DNA from: Acidobacteriota bacterium | Lineage (GTDB): Bacteria > Acidobacteriota > Blastocatellia > Pyrinomonadales > Pyrinomonadaceae | Assembly: GCA_019242475.1 (NCBI GenBank) | Contig: JAFAVK010000019.1 | Coordinates: 1-48,966 of the forward strand | Length of the DNA: 48,966 nt | Direction of reading: 5' to 3' | In this document: piece by piece, positions 26,465 to 35,152 of the stretch | Layout: each line of letters opens with the position of its first letter | Numbering within the stretch: position 1 is the stretch's first letter | Notes under the pieces: model-generated | Told to the model about the DNA's origin: nothing | Databases searched by the model: none | Seen by the model: the letters and a program-made list of their open reading frames with translations, nothing else | Translations under genes and position numbers: made by a program

Positions 26465-28870
26465 ATGATGTCGCAAGAAAATCGCCTGCTGCCGCTCCCG
26501 TCGGAGCCGCTCGACCGCCCACTGCGTGACCTGGCGGCGCCCGTCGCCGTCCCCGCCCTCTCGAACGAGCAGCCGCACCTGCGCGAGTACCTGGCCGTCG
26601 TCCTCAAGCGCAAGTGGCTCATCCTCAGCCTGGTGGTCATCGTCACCAGCCTCGTCACCATCCAGATGTACCGGATGCCTTCGGTCTACGAGGCTTCGAC
26701 CCAGATTCAGATCGAGCAGAAGGCGCGCAGCGTCGTCGAGACCGGCCGCGGCGGCGCCATCCAGATTCGCAGCAACGACCCGAACTACTGGAACACGCAG
26801 CTCCAGAAGCTCAAGACGCAGAAGCTGGCGCGCCAGGTCGTCCTGCGCCTCGACCTCCAGAACAACCCCGCCTTCCTCGGCTCGCCGCAGGGCACGGGCG
26901 TCGTCGCCGGCCTGCGCCGCCTCGTCGGGCGCGAGAAGGCCCAGCCGCAGGCGCAGCCGGACGCCACCAACAGCATCCCCGTGGTCAACGACATCGAGCA
27001 GACGGCCGACCAGCTCAGCCCCGAGCAGGCGCAGAAGCTCGAGCCCTACGAGGACACGCTGAGTAACAGCCTGACCGTGGAGCCGGTGGAGCGCACCAAC
27101 CTCGTCAACATCCGCGTCCAGCACACCGACCCGAAGATCGCCGCCAACATCGCCAACACGCTGGCGACCGTCTTCAGCGAGAACGACATCATCGCGGAGA
27201 CCTCCGGCTCGCAGAAGGCGGAGGACGTGCTCGCCAAACAGATCATCGAGCTCCAGTCGCGCATCCAGGCCAACGAGCAGAAGCGCATCAACTACAAGCA
27301 GGACAACAATATCCCGCTCACCGACAAGCCGGGCGCGGACTTCGTGGCGCTGCGCCTGAGCACCTACAGCACGCAGTTGCAGGACGCCGAGTCCAAGCGC
27401 AAGGACGCCGAGTCGGTCTACTTCGCGGCGATGAAGACCCGCGAGGCCGCGGGCGTCTGGTCGATCCCCGAAGTGATCAAGAACGACAACATCCAGAAGC
27501 TGCGCGCGCGCATCAGCGAGCTGGAGGAGAAGCGGGCCGCGCTGCGCGTCAACTACACCGAGGAGTGGCCCGAGGTCATCAAGCTCAAGGAGCAGATCAA
27601 GGAGCTGAAGGAGCAGCTCGACAAGGCCCCCGAGGAGGTCTTCATCGGCCTCAAGACCCAGTACGAGGCGTCGAAGAAGAAGGAGGCCGACCTGCGCGCG
27701 TCCTACTTCGCCGAGCGGGCGCAGGCCGCCACGCAGGGCATCGCCGCGACCGGCCTGACCGACCTCAACCAGGCCATCGAGACCGACCGCCAGAACCTCA
27801 ACCTCTACCAGCAGCGGCTCAACGAGATTAAGGTGACCAACGGCGACCGCGCGGCCGGCAACGTCAGCACGGTCGAGGAGGCGCGCGTCCCGCACGAGCC
27901 CATCGGCCCGCAGCGCGGCCGCAACATCGTCGTCGCGCTGCTGCTCAGCCTGGGCGTCGGCGTCGGCCTCGCCTTCCTGCTCGACTACCTCGACGACTCG
28001 CTCAAGTCGGTCGAGGACGTTGACCGCCACCTCCACGTGCCGACGCTCGCGCTCATCCCCGCGCCGCGCGAGGCGCGCCGGCTCCTGGGCCGCGGCGCCC
28101 CCGAGCCCGAGCCGGGCGCCACGACCGCGCTCGCGCTCATCAACGACGTGCGCTCGCCGGCCGCCGAGGCGTACCGCCACCTGCGGACTTCGCTCCTGCT
28201 CTCGAGCGCGGGCCAGCCGCCGAAGACCGTGCTCGTCACTTCGAGCCAGCCCTCCGAGGGCAAGACGACCACGGTCGTCAACGTCGCCACCATGCTCGCC
28301 CAGACCGGCGCCGAGGTGCTCGTCCTCGACTGCGACCTGCGCCGCCCCCGCGTGCACACGCACTTCGGCATCGCGAACACGAAAGGGGTTACGAACTACC
28401 TCTCGGGCGACGCGAACGTGGGCGGGCTGATCCAGCCCTACGACAAGCTGCCCAACCTCAAGATCATGCCCTCGGGGCCGGTGCCGCCCAACGCGGCCGA
28501 ACTGCTCGGGTCGGACGAGATGCGCAAGCTCCTCTACGTGCTTTCGGAGAACTTCACGCACATCGTCATTGACTCGCCGCCGGCCATCTCGTTCACCGAC
28601 GCGTCCATCCTCTCGACGATGGTGGACGGCGTGATGCTCGTCGTCCACGGCGGGCACACCTCGCGCTCGGTCGCGCGCCGCGCCAAGCAGCAGTTGCAGG
28701 ACGTGGGCGCGCACCTCTTCGGCATCGTCCTCAACAACGTCAAGCTCGAAGGGACGGACTACTACTACTCGGGCTACTACGCGGGCTACTACTCGACCGA
28801 GGAAGAGGAAGTGCCCGAGGGCGCCGAGGCGGCCGGCGCCGGGGGCAACGGCCACGGCGGGGCGCGTTGA
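26465..28870 (+). CDS. Polysaccharide co-polymerase fused to BY-kinase (tyrosine autokinase)
   Basis: A fusion of 801 residues of a Wzz-like chain-length domain and a bacterial tyrosine kinase. TM1 lies near residues 57-75 (WLILSLVVIVTSLVTIQMY). A long coiled-coil periplasmic part follows, then the Pro-rich VPHEPIGPQRGRN and TM2 near 484-505. The kinase has Walker A SSQPSEGKTTTV (about residue 595), Walker A' VLVLDCDLRRPR and Walker B HIVIDSPPA. The C-terminal tyrosine cluster (YYYSGYYAGYY, about residue 766) is the autophosphorylation tail. It regulates polymer length and export, usually in Wzy-dependent systems, although the exporter seen in this window is of ABC type. Confidence 0.93.
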   Translation: MMSQENRLLPLPSEPLDRPLRDLAAPVAVPALSNEQPHLREYLAVVLKRKWLILSLVVIVTSLVTIQMYRMPSVYEASTQIQIEQKARSVVETGRGGAIQIRSNDPNYWNTQLQKLKTQKLARQVVLRLDLQNNPAFLGSPQGTGVVAGLRRLVGREKAQPQAQPDATNSIPVVNDIEQTADQLSPEQAQKLEPYEDTLSNSLTVEPVERTNLVNIRVQHTDPKIAANIANTLATVFSENDIIAETSGSQKAEDVLAKQIIELQSRIQANEQKRINYKQDNNIPLTDKPGADFVALRLSTYSTQLQDAESKRKDAESVYFAAMKTREAAGVWSIPEVIKNDNIQKLRARISELEEKRAALRVNYTEEWPEVIKLKEQIKELKEQLDKAPEEVFIGLKTQYEASKKKEADLRASYFAERAQAATQGIAATGLTDLNQAIETDRQNLNLYQQRLNEIKVTNGDRAAGNVSTVEEARVPHEPIGPQRGRNIVVALLLSLGVGVGLAFLLDYLDDSLKSVEDVDRHLHVPTLALIPAPREARRLLGRGAPEPEPGATTALALINDVRSPAAEAYRHLRTSLLLSSAGQPPKTVLVTSSQPSEGKTTTVVNVATMLAQTGAEVLVLDCDLRRPRVHTHFGIANTKGVTNYLSGDANVGGLIQPYDKLPNLKIMPSGPVPPNAAELLGSDEMRKLLYVLSENFTHIVIDSPPAISFTDASILSTMVDGVMLVVHGGHTSRSVARRAKQQLQDVGAHLFGIVLNNVKLEGTDYYYSGYYAGYYSTEEEEVPEGAEAAGAGGNGHGGAR

Positions 28871-29358
28871 TGGCGTGGGAGTTCTGCCGGGTCGCGCCGG
28901 ACGTGGTGCTCGGGCGCGACGTGAAGCTCCACGCCTTCGTCAACCTCTACGGCTGCCGCGTCGGCGACGAGACGCGCGTCGGCACCTTCGTCGAAATCCA
29001 GAAGGGCGCGACGGTCGGGGCGCGCTGCAAGATTTCGAGCCACGCCTTCATCTGCGAGGGCGTGACGCTCGAAGACGAGGTCTTCGTCGGCCACGGCGTG
29101 ATGTTCATCAACGACCGCCTGCCGCGCGCCACGCGCCCCGACGGCACGCCGCAGACCGAAGAGGACTGGACGCTCGAACACACGGTCGTCCGCCGCGGCG
29201 CCTCCATCGGCAGCAACGCCACCATCCTCCCCGGCCTTGAGATCGGCGAGCGCGCCGTGGTCGGCGCCGGCGCCGTCGTCACCAGGAACGTCCCCCCCGG
29301 CGCCGTCGTCGCCGGCAACCCGGCGCGAATCATAAAGTCAGTGATGAATGATGAGTGA
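28870..29358 (+). CDS. Left-handed beta-helix (hexapeptide) N-acetyltransferase, WbpD-like
   Basis: A protein of 162 residues from ATG 28870, overlapping the kinase stop (TGATG). It is built of hexapeptide repeats (VAPDVVLGRDVKLHAFVNL, VRRGASIGSNATILPG, AVVGAGAVVTRNVPPGAVV) and ends in GNPARIIKS, the standard end of WbpD/WlbB-type acetyltransferases. The segment VFVGHGVMFIND also matches that family, which acetylates the 3-amino group of a UDP-linked 2,3-diamino uronic acid. Its last residues (VMNDE) are encoded by the left arm of a heptad-repeat hairpin, which also supplies its stop codon. The aminotransferase and dehydrogenase that follow complete a WbpB/E/D-like set. Confidence 0.85.
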   Translation: MAWEFCRVAPDVVLGRDVKLHAFVNLYGCRVGDETRVGTFVEIQKGATVGARCKISSHAFICEGVTLEDEVFVGHGVMFINDRLPRATRPDGTPQTEEDWTLEHTVVRRGASIGSNATILPGLEIGERAVVGAGAVVTRNVPPGAVVAGNPARIIKSVMNDE

Positions 29359-29405
29359 TGAATGATGAACGAAAGGCAGCTTGCCTTAATTCATCATTCA
29401 TCACT
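29354..29405 (+). repeat. Heptad-repeat hairpin between acetyltransferase and aminotransferase genes
   Basis: The left strand is a 7-bp tandem repeat (GTGATGA/ATGATGA alternating from 29341). It pairs with ATTCATCATTCATCAC up to 29404 to give a 16-bp stem (29354-29369 with 29390-29405). The loop holds a second stem, AAGGCA-GCT-TGCCTT. A T-run (29405-29409) follows and the next ATG is at 29414, with no Shine-Dalgarno between. The acetyltransferase stop codon lies inside the left arm. It is either an attenuator/terminator-like element or a mobile palindromic repeat. Confidence 0.75.
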
Positions 29406-29413
29406 TTTTATTT

Positions 29414-30547
29414 ATGCCAGTCCCATTCGTAGACCTACAGGCGCAGTACCGTTCGATTAAGGCCGAGGTTGACGCGGCGATTCAGAGGGTGCTCGACACG
29501 TCGGCCTTCATTCTGGGCCGCGAGGTCGAGGCGTTCGAGCGCGCGTTCGCCGAGTACGTCGGCGCGGGCGAGTGTGTGGGCGTGTCGAACGGCACGGCGG
29601 CCATCCAGCTCGCGCTGCAAGCGTGCGGCGTCGGCCCGGGCGACGAGGTCATCGTCCCGGCCAACACCTTCTTCGCCACGGCCGAGGCCGTCTCGACCGC
29701 GGGCGCCACGCCCGTCTTCGTTGACTGCGACCCGGTCACCTACAACCTCGACCCGAACAAGATTGAAGAAGTCATCACGGAGAGGACGCGCGCCGTCATC
29801 CCCGTCCACCTCTACGGCCAGCCCGCAGACCTCGACGCAGTCTTCGAGGCCGCAGAACGTCACAACCTCCTCGTCTTCGAAGACGCGGCGCAGGCGCACG
29901 GCGCGCGCTACAAGGGCGGCCGCGTCGGCGCGCGCGGGGTCGCCGGCTGCTTCAGCTTCTACCCGGGCAAGAACCTCGGCGCCTACGGGGAGGGCGGCGC
30001 GGTCGTGACGGACGACGCGGAGGGCGCCCGCCGCCTGCGGATGCTGCGCGACCACGGCTCCGAGCAGAAGTACAGGCACGAGCTGGTCGGCTACAACTTC
30101 CGCCTCGAAGGCATCCAGGGCGCGGTGCTCAATGTGAAGCTCAAGCACCTCGACGACTGGAACGCGCTTCGTCGTCAACACGCCGCGCGCTACCGCGAAC
30201 TGCTCGCGCCGCTCGCGGACTCCGGCGCGCTCGCGCTCCCCTTTGAGGCCGACTACGCCGAGCACGTCTACCACCTCTTCGTCATCCAGACCGAAGAGCG
30301 CGACAGTCTCCAACGCTACCTCTCCGCGGCGGGCGTGCAGACCGGCATCCACTATCCCGTGCCCGTCCACCTGCAACCGGCCTACGCCGCGCTCAGCCAC
30401 AGGGAGGGCGACTTCCCCAACGCCGAAGCTCAAGCGCAGCGCGTGCTCTCGCTCCCGATGTTCGCCGAGCTGAACGGGCACCAGCTCAAGTACGTCGCCG
30501 ACGCGCTAGCCGACTTCTACGCCGAGGCCGCGGCCGCCGCCGGTTGA
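29414..30547 (+). CDS. DegT/DnrJ/EryC1/StrS aminotransferase, WbpE/FdtB-like
   Basis: A PLP enzyme of 377 residues with the typical start VPFVDLQAQYRSIKAEVDAAI. The cofactor Asp is in VFEDAAQAHGA and the PLP lysine is K186 in SFYPGKNLGAYGEGG. GSEQKYRHELVGYNFRLEGIQ and GIHYPVPVHLQPAY are family hallmarks. With the WbpD-like acetyltransferase before it and the WbpB-like dehydrogenase after it, it probably adds the 3-amino group to a 3-keto UDP-sugar. Its start codon is preceded by the heptad-repeat hairpin and a T-rich stretch rather than a ribosome-binding site. A paralogue lies at 31631-32776. Confidence 0.9.
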   Translation: MPVPFVDLQAQYRSIKAEVDAAIQRVLDTSAFILGREVEAFERAFAEYVGAGECVGVSNGTAAIQLALQACGVGPGDEVIVPANTFFATAEAVSTAGATPVFVDCDPVTYNLDPNKIEEVITERTRAVIPVHLYGQPADLDAVFEAAERHNLLVFEDAAQAHGARYKGGRVGARGVAGCFSFYPGKNLGAYGEGGAVVTDDAEGARRLRMLRDHGSEQKYRHELVGYNFRLEGIQGAVLNVKLKHLDDWNALRRQHAARYRELLAPLADSGALALPFEADYAEHVYHLFVIQTEERDSLQRYLSAAGVQTGIHYPVPVHLQPAYAALSHREGDFPNAEAQAQRVLSLPMFAELNGHQLKYVADALADFYAEAAAAAG

Positions 30548-30572
30548 ACCCTCGCCGCCGCGCGCGTATTGT
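30544..30572 (+). promoter_or_regulatory. Possible internal promoter before the Gfo/Idh/MocA gene
   Basis: TTGAAC (30544-30549) and TATTGT (30567-30572) are 17 bp apart, each matching four of six consensus bases. The -35 box overlaps the aminotransferase stop codon. It may give extra expression of the downstream genes. Confidence 0.35.
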
Positions 30573-30605
30573 ATCGGGAGTCCGCGGGGGCTCTTCTTTT
30601 CAACC

Positions 30606-31625
30606 ATGACCATTTCCGTCGGTGTCGTCGGCTGCGGTTACTGGGGGCCGAACCTGATACGCAACTTCGCCGAGAACGAGGGGGCGGCGTTGCGCTGGGT
30701 CTGCGACAAGGACGCGCGCCACCTCTCGAAGGTCGCGCGCCGCTACCCCGCCGCGCGCGCGGCGCACGACTACCACGAGCTGCTCTCCGACCCGCGCCTC
30801 GACGCCGTCGTCATCGCCACGCCCGTCGCCACGCACTACGACTTCGCGCGCCGCGCGCTCGAAGCCGGCAAGCACGTCCTCGTCGAAAAGCCCTTCACCG
30901 CGAGCGCGCGCGAGGCCGAGGAGCTGATCGCGCTGGCCGAGCGCCGCGGCCTCACCCTGATGGTTGACCACACCTTCATCTACACGGGCGCCGTCCGCAA
31001 GATTAAGGAGGCGGTGGACTCGGGCGACCTCGGCGACCTGCTCTACTTCGACTCGGTGCGCGTCAACCTCGGCCTCTTCCAGCGCGACATCAACGTCGTC
31101 TGGGACTTGGCGCCGCACGACTTCTCGATCATGGACTACGTCGTCGGGCGCGAGCCGACGGCGCTGCTCGCCACGGGGAGCAGCCACATCGAGCCCGGCA
31201 TCGAGAACATCGCCTACGTCCAGCTCCGCTTCGGCGACTCGCTCATCGCCAACTTCCACTTCAACTGGCTCTCGCCGGTCAAGATTCGGCGCACGCTCAT
31301 CGCCGGCAGCCGGCGGATGATCGTCTACGACGACATCGAGCCGACCGAAAAGATTCGCGTCTACGACAAGGGCGTCACGCGCAACGACGCGGGGGCCGAC
31401 GAGGAGGAGGCGTACAAGACGCTTGTCAGCTACCGCACCGGCGACGTGTGGGTGCCGCAGCTCGACCCGACCGAGGCTTTGCACTACGTCTGCGCCGAGT
31501 TCCTCGACTCCATCCGCGACGCGCGCCCCTCGGCCTCCGACGGCCGCGCCGGCCTCCGCGTCGTCCGCCTCCTCGAAGCCGCCCAGGCGTCGATCAACGA
31601 CGGCGGCCGGTGGATTAAACTTTAA
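30606..31625 (+). CDS. Gfo/Idh/MocA-family oxidoreductase, WbpB-like
   Basis: An NAD(P)-dependent oxidoreductase of 339 residues. The Rossmann motif is VGVVGCGYWGPNLIRNF, followed by DAVVIATPVATHYDFA and the family hallmark GKHVLVEKPFT, with VDHTFIYTGAVRKI and WDLAPHDFSIMDYV in the substrate domain. Relatives such as WbpB/WlbA oxidise the 3-hydroxyl of UDP-GlcNAcA, giving the ketone used by the WbpE aminotransferase. Here it sits between two WbpE-like aminotransferases and near the WbpD-like acetyltransferase. The UDP-GlcNAc 6-dehydrogenase (WbpA) expected for the full route is not in the window. Confidence 0.88.
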   Translation: MTISVGVVGCGYWGPNLIRNFAENEGAALRWVCDKDARHLSKVARRYPAARAAHDYHELLSDPRLDAVVIATPVATHYDFARRALEAGKHVLVEKPFTASAREAEELIALAERRGLTLMVDHTFIYTGAVRKIKEAVDSGDLGDLLYFDSVRVNLGLFQRDINVVWDLAPHDFSIMDYVVGREPTALLATGSSHIEPGIENIAYVQLRFGDSLIANFHFNWLSPVKIRRTLIAGSRRMIVYDDIEPTEKIRVYDKGVTRNDAGADEEEAYKTLVSYRTGDVWVPQLDPTEALHYVCAEFLDSIRDARPSASDGRAGLRVVRLLEAAQASINDGGRWIKL

Positions 31626-31630
31626 GAGTG

Positions 31631-32776
31631 ATGTCAACGACAGCGGCGAAAATGCAAGTCCCTCTGCTCGACCTGAAGCGGCAGCATTTGAATCTGCGCG
31701 ACGAGCTGCGCGCGGCTTTGGGGCGGGTGCTCGACTCGCAGCAGTTCATCCTGGGCGAGGACGTGCGGCTGTTGGAGTCGGAACTGGCGCGCTACACGCG
31801 CGCGCTTTACGCGGTCGGGTGCGGGTCGGGGTCGGACGCGCTGCTGCTGGCCCTTCTGGCTTTCGACGTGGGCGCGGGGGCGGAGGTCGTCACCACCCCC
31901 TTCACCTTCTTCGCCACGGCGGGCGCGGTCGTGCGCGCGGGCGCGCGCCCCGTCTTCGTGGACATCGAGCCGCGCACGTACAACATCGACCCCGCGCGCG
32001 CCCGCGAGGCTTTGACGGAGAGGACGCGCGCCGTCATCCCCGTCCACCTCTACGGCCAGATGGCCGAGTTGGACGAGATGCTGCGCGCCGCCTCGGCGCG
32101 CGGCGTGCGCGTCGTCGAGGACGCGGCGCAGGCCATCGGCGCCGAGGACGGCAAGGGGCGTTCGGCCGGCGCGGTCGGCGACGCGGGCTGCTTCAGCTTC
32201 TACCCGACGAAGAACCTCGGCGCGGCGGGCGAAGCGGGGCTGGTGACGACGAACGACGCCGCCGTGGCCGAGCGCCTGCGCCGCCTGCGCGTCCACGGCG
32301 GCGCGACCGAATACCACCACGAAGAGGTCGGCTTCAACAGCCGCCTCGACACCTTCCAGGCCGCCGTGCTCCGCGTCAAGCTCCCGCACCTCGACGCCTG
32401 GACGGGCGCGAGAAGAGAGAGGGCCGAGACGTACACGCGCTTAATCGACGAAGCCGGACTCTCGGAGTTCGTCACGCCGCCGCACGTCCTGCCGGGGGCG
32501 CGCCACATCTTCCACCAGTACGTCGTCCGCGTGCCCGCAACGCGGCGCGACGCGCTGCTCGAACACCTCAAACAGAACGGCGTCGGCACGAAGGTCTATT
32601 ACCCCGTCCCGCTCCACCTGCAACCCTGCTTCGCCGACCTCGGCTACAAGGAGGGTGACTTCCCCGAGTCCGAGCGCGCCGCCCGCGAGACGCTCGCGCT
32701 CCCGATGTTCCCCGAGCTGACCGACGCGCAGCAGGAGTACGTCGTCGAGACGCTCCGACGCTTCTTCTTCGCTTGA
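31631..32776 (+). CDS. DegT/DnrJ/EryC1/StrS aminotransferase, second copy
   Basis: A PLP aminotransferase of 381 residues from ATG 31631; a GTG three bases earlier and an internal ATG at 31652 are alternative starts. The PLP lysine is K194 in SFYPTKNLGAAGEAG and the cofactor Asp is in VVEDAAQAIGA. GFNSRLDTFQAAVLRVKL and YYPVPLHLQPCF match the family. It resembles the copy at 29414 in order of motifs but is clearly diverged, so the two probably aminate different keto sugars rather than being redundant. It follows the dehydrogenase by 5 bp and precedes the GH47 gene by 7 bp. Confidence 0.9.
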   Translation: MSTTAAKMQVPLLDLKRQHLNLRDELRAALGRVLDSQQFILGEDVRLLESELARYTRALYAVGCGSGSDALLLALLAFDVGAGAEVVTTPFTFFATAGAVVRAGARPVFVDIEPRTYNIDPARAREALTERTRAVIPVHLYGQMAELDEMLRAASARGVRVVEDAAQAIGAEDGKGRSAGAVGDAGCFSFYPTKNLGAAGEAGLVTTNDAAVAERLRRLRVHGGATEYHHEEVGFNSRLDTFQAAVLRVKLPHLDAWTGARRERAETYTRLIDEAGLSEFVTPPHVLPGARHIFHQYVVRVPATRRDALLEHLKQNGVGTKVYYPVPLHLQPCFADLGYKEGDFPESERAARETLALPMFPELTDAQQEYVVETLRRFFFA

Positions 32777-32783
32777 GGCCGAG

Positions 32784-34157
32784 ATGACAATCAGGCTGAC
32801 GACGCTGCTGCTCGCGCTCTCGACCCTTCTGACCCCTTCCTTCTCTTTCGCCAAAACTCAGCGCGTGTCAGTTGTGAACAGGCGAGCGTTGGCGGCGCGT
32901 GTGCGTGCGGAGTTCCTGCACGCGTGGCGCGGCTACGAGCGTTACGCGTGGGGGCACGACGAGTTGAAGCCCCTGTCGAAGACGGCGCGCGACTGGTACG
33001 ACGAGCCGCTCTACATGACGCAGGTGGACGCGCTCGACACGCTCATCCTCATGGGCTTCCGTAAAGAGGCCGACCGCGACCGCGAGTTCGTCGTCAAGAA
33101 TCTCAACTTCGACAAGGACATCTACGTCCAGAATTTCGAGATCACCATCCGCCACCTCGGAGGTCTGCTTTCTACTTATCAGTTGACGGGCGACCGGCGT
33201 CTCTTACGTCTGGCCGAAGACTTAGGGAACAGACTCCTGCCCGCGTTCGACTCGCCGACGGGCCTCCCCTACCGCTTCGTCAACCTGCGCACCGGCAAGA
33301 CGCGCGGCGAGGTGACGAACCCGGCCGAGGCCGGCACGCTCCTGATAGAGTTCGGCACGCTCTCGAAGCTCACCCGCCGCCCCGTCTTCTACGACAAGGC
33401 GAAGCGCGCCCTGGTCGAGACTTTCAAGCGCCGCTCCGCAATCGGGCTGGTCGGCAGCCGCATCAACGTCGAGACCGGCGAGTGGGCCGGCACGACGAGC
33501 CACATCAGCGGCGGGATAGATTCGTACTACGAATATCTGTTGAAGTGCTGGCGCCTCTTCGGCGACGAGGACTGCCGCCGGATGTGGCTCGAATCAATCG
33601 CGGCCGTCAACGGGCACCTGGCCGACGACGAGGGCGGCGAACTCTGGTACGGCCAGGCCGACATGCGGACGGGCCGCCGCACCGCGACGAGCTACGGCGC
33701 GCTCGACGCCTTCTTCCCCGCCGTGCTCGCGCTCTCGGGCGACCTCGCGCGCGCGCGACGGCTGCAAGCCTCCTCGCTCAAGATGTGGCGCGCCCACGGC
33801 ATCGAGCCCGAGCGCCTCGACTACCGCACGATGCAGGTCTCGGACGCCGAGTATCCTTTGCGACCCGAGATCGTCGAGTCGGCCTACTACCTCCACACGC
33901 TCACCGGCGACCCGCGCTACCTGGGCGAGGGCGCCGAGATGTTCGAAGACTTCGTCCGCCACTGCAAGACCGACGCGGGCTACGCCGCGCTCAAGAGCGT
34001 CGAGACGAAGGAGCAGGAGGACAGCATGGAGAGCTTCCTCTTCGCCGAGACCTTCAAATACTTCTACCTCCTCTTCGCCCCGCCGAAGACCCTGGACTTC
34101 AATCAGATCATCTTCAACACCGAGGCGCACCCGATTAGAAAGACCTGGCGGCGGTAG
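32784..34157 (+). CDS. Secreted GH47 alpha-1,2-mannosidase-like glycoside hydrolase
   Basis: An exported protein of 457 residues with a signal peptide (MTIRLTTLLLALSTLLTPSF, cleavage after SFA near residue 23). The mature part matches class I alpha-mannosidases throughout: AWGHDELKPLS, VDALDTLILMG, FEITIRHLGGLL with the catalytic acid Glu near residue 118, GIDSYYEYLLK with the catalytic Asp near 245, YPLRPEIVES, MESFLFAETFKYFYLLFAP, and FNTEAHP, whose Thr binds calcium. GH47 enzymes invert alpha-1,2-mannose linkages and are mostly eukaryotic; bacterial members are rare. Only 7 bp separate it from the aminotransferase gene, so it is probably co-transcribed and may trim or recycle a mannose-containing polymer in the periplasm. 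Confidence 0.9.
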   Translation: MTIRLTTLLLALSTLLTPSFSFAKTQRVSVVNRRALAARVRAEFLHAWRGYERYAWGHDELKPLSKTARDWYDEPLYMTQVDALDTLILMGFRKEADRDREFVVKNLNFDKDIYVQNFEITIRHLGGLLSTYQLTGDRRLLRLAEDLGNRLLPAFDSPTGLPYRFVNLRTGKTRGEVTNPAEAGTLLIEFGTLSKLTRRPVFYDKAKRALVETFKRRSAIGLVGSRINVETGEWAGTTSHISGGIDSYYEYLLKCWRLFGDEDCRRMWLESIAAVNGHLADDEGGELWYGQADMRTGRRTATSYGALDAFFPAVLALSGDLARARRLQASSLKMWRAHGIEPERLDYRTMQVSDAEYPLRPEIVESAYYLHTLTGDPRYLGEGAEMFEDFVRHCKTDAGYAALKSVETKEQEDSMESFLFAETFKYFYLLFAPPKTLDFNQIIFNTEAHPIRKTWRR

Positions 34158-34199
34158 TGTCGTTTGCTCTGACACGCGCGGCGCGTCTATCCTCGACGG

Positions 34200-35048
34200 A
34201 TGAGTAACGTCGCGCGCGGAGCGGTTAACTTCTTACTGGTCGTGCTCGGGATCTTCTCGGCCGCGTTCGGGCTCAAGGGCTTCCTGCTGTCGAGCCGCTT
34301 CATCGACGGCGGGGTGACGGGCGTCTCGATGCTCCTCTCGGACGTTTCGGGCGCGCCGCTCGCGCTCCTCATCCCCTTCATCAACCTCCCCTTCATCGCG
34401 CTCGGCTACAGACAGGTCGGCGCCCGCTTCGCCGTCAAGAGCGCGGCGGCCATCGCGGGGCTCTCGCTCTGCCTCGCCCTCGTCCACTTCCCCGACGTGA
34501 CGCCGGATAAACTTTTGACGGCCGTCTTCGGCGGCTTCTTCATCGGCGCCGGCATCGGCCTCGCCATCCGCGGCGGCGCCGTCCTCGACGGCACGGAGGT
34601 CGCGGCGCTCCTCGTCAGCAAGCGCAGCTCGCTGCTGCGCGTCGGCGACGTGATTCTCGTCCTCAACGTCTTCATCTTCTCGGCCGCCGCCCTCTTCCTC
34701 GGCGTCGAGCCCGCGCTCTACTCGATCCTGACCTACGTCGCCGCGTCGAAGACCGTGGACTTCCTGCTCCACGGCATCGAGGAGCACACGGCCCTCGTCA
34801 TCGTCTCCGAGCGGAGCGAGGATATTCGCCAGTCCATCATCCGCGACCTCGGGCGCGGCGTGACGGTCTACGAAGGGCGCCGCGGACGGACGGACGTCGC
34901 GCAGGACATCCTCTTCTGCGTCGTCACGCGCCTCGAAATCGGCCGCGTCCGCACGCTCGTCGAGGAGTACGACCCCTCGGCCTTCGTCGTCGTCCACCCG
35001 CTCGCGGACGTGTACGGCGGCGTCGTCAAGAAGCCCGCACTTCACTAA
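34200..35048 (+). CDS. YitT family membrane protein
   Basis: A protein of 282 residues with five or six membrane segments in its first 190 residues (FLLVVLGIFSAAFGLKGFLL, FGGFFIGAGIGLAIRGGA and others) and a cytoplasmic C-terminal DUF2179-type domain (ALVIVSERSEDIRQSI, GVTVYEGRRGRTDVAQDILFCVVTRLE). The segment RFIDGGVTGVSMLL near residue 35 and GAVLDGTEVAALL are hallmarks of the family. Its substrate is not established. It follows the GH47 gene by 42 bp, with a weak TTGCTC/TATCCT pair in the gap, so it may have its own promoter. No functional link to glycan synthesis is apparent. Confidence 0.88.
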   Translation: MSNVARGAVNFLLVVLGIFSAAFGLKGFLLSSRFIDGGVTGVSMLLSDVSGAPLALLIPFINLPFIALGYRQVGARFAVKSAAAIAGLSLCLALVHFPDVTPDKLLTAVFGGFFIGAGIGLAIRGGAVLDGTEVAALLVSKRSSLLRVGDVILVLNVFIFSAAALFLGVEPALYSILTYVAASKTVDFLLHGIEEHTALVIVSERSEDIRQSIIRDLGRGVTVYEGRRGRTDVAQDILFCVVTRLEIGRVRTLVEEYDPSAFVVVHPLADVYGGVVKKPALH

Positions 35049-35152
35049 GCTGCCAAGGCGCAATCAGGCCGAACCGCGCGCCGCGCGCGGGCGTAGATGT
35101 AGTTTGAATAAGCAAGCCGTGCGAGTCTCAGACCCGACGGAGGAGCGCGCGT

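Noticed and set aside
26264..28855. Minus-strand open frame of 863 codons opposite the Wzz/BY-kinase gene
   Set aside because: The plus strand encodes an unmistakable tyrosine kinase with Walker motifs; the antisense frame is low-complexity and lacks motifs.
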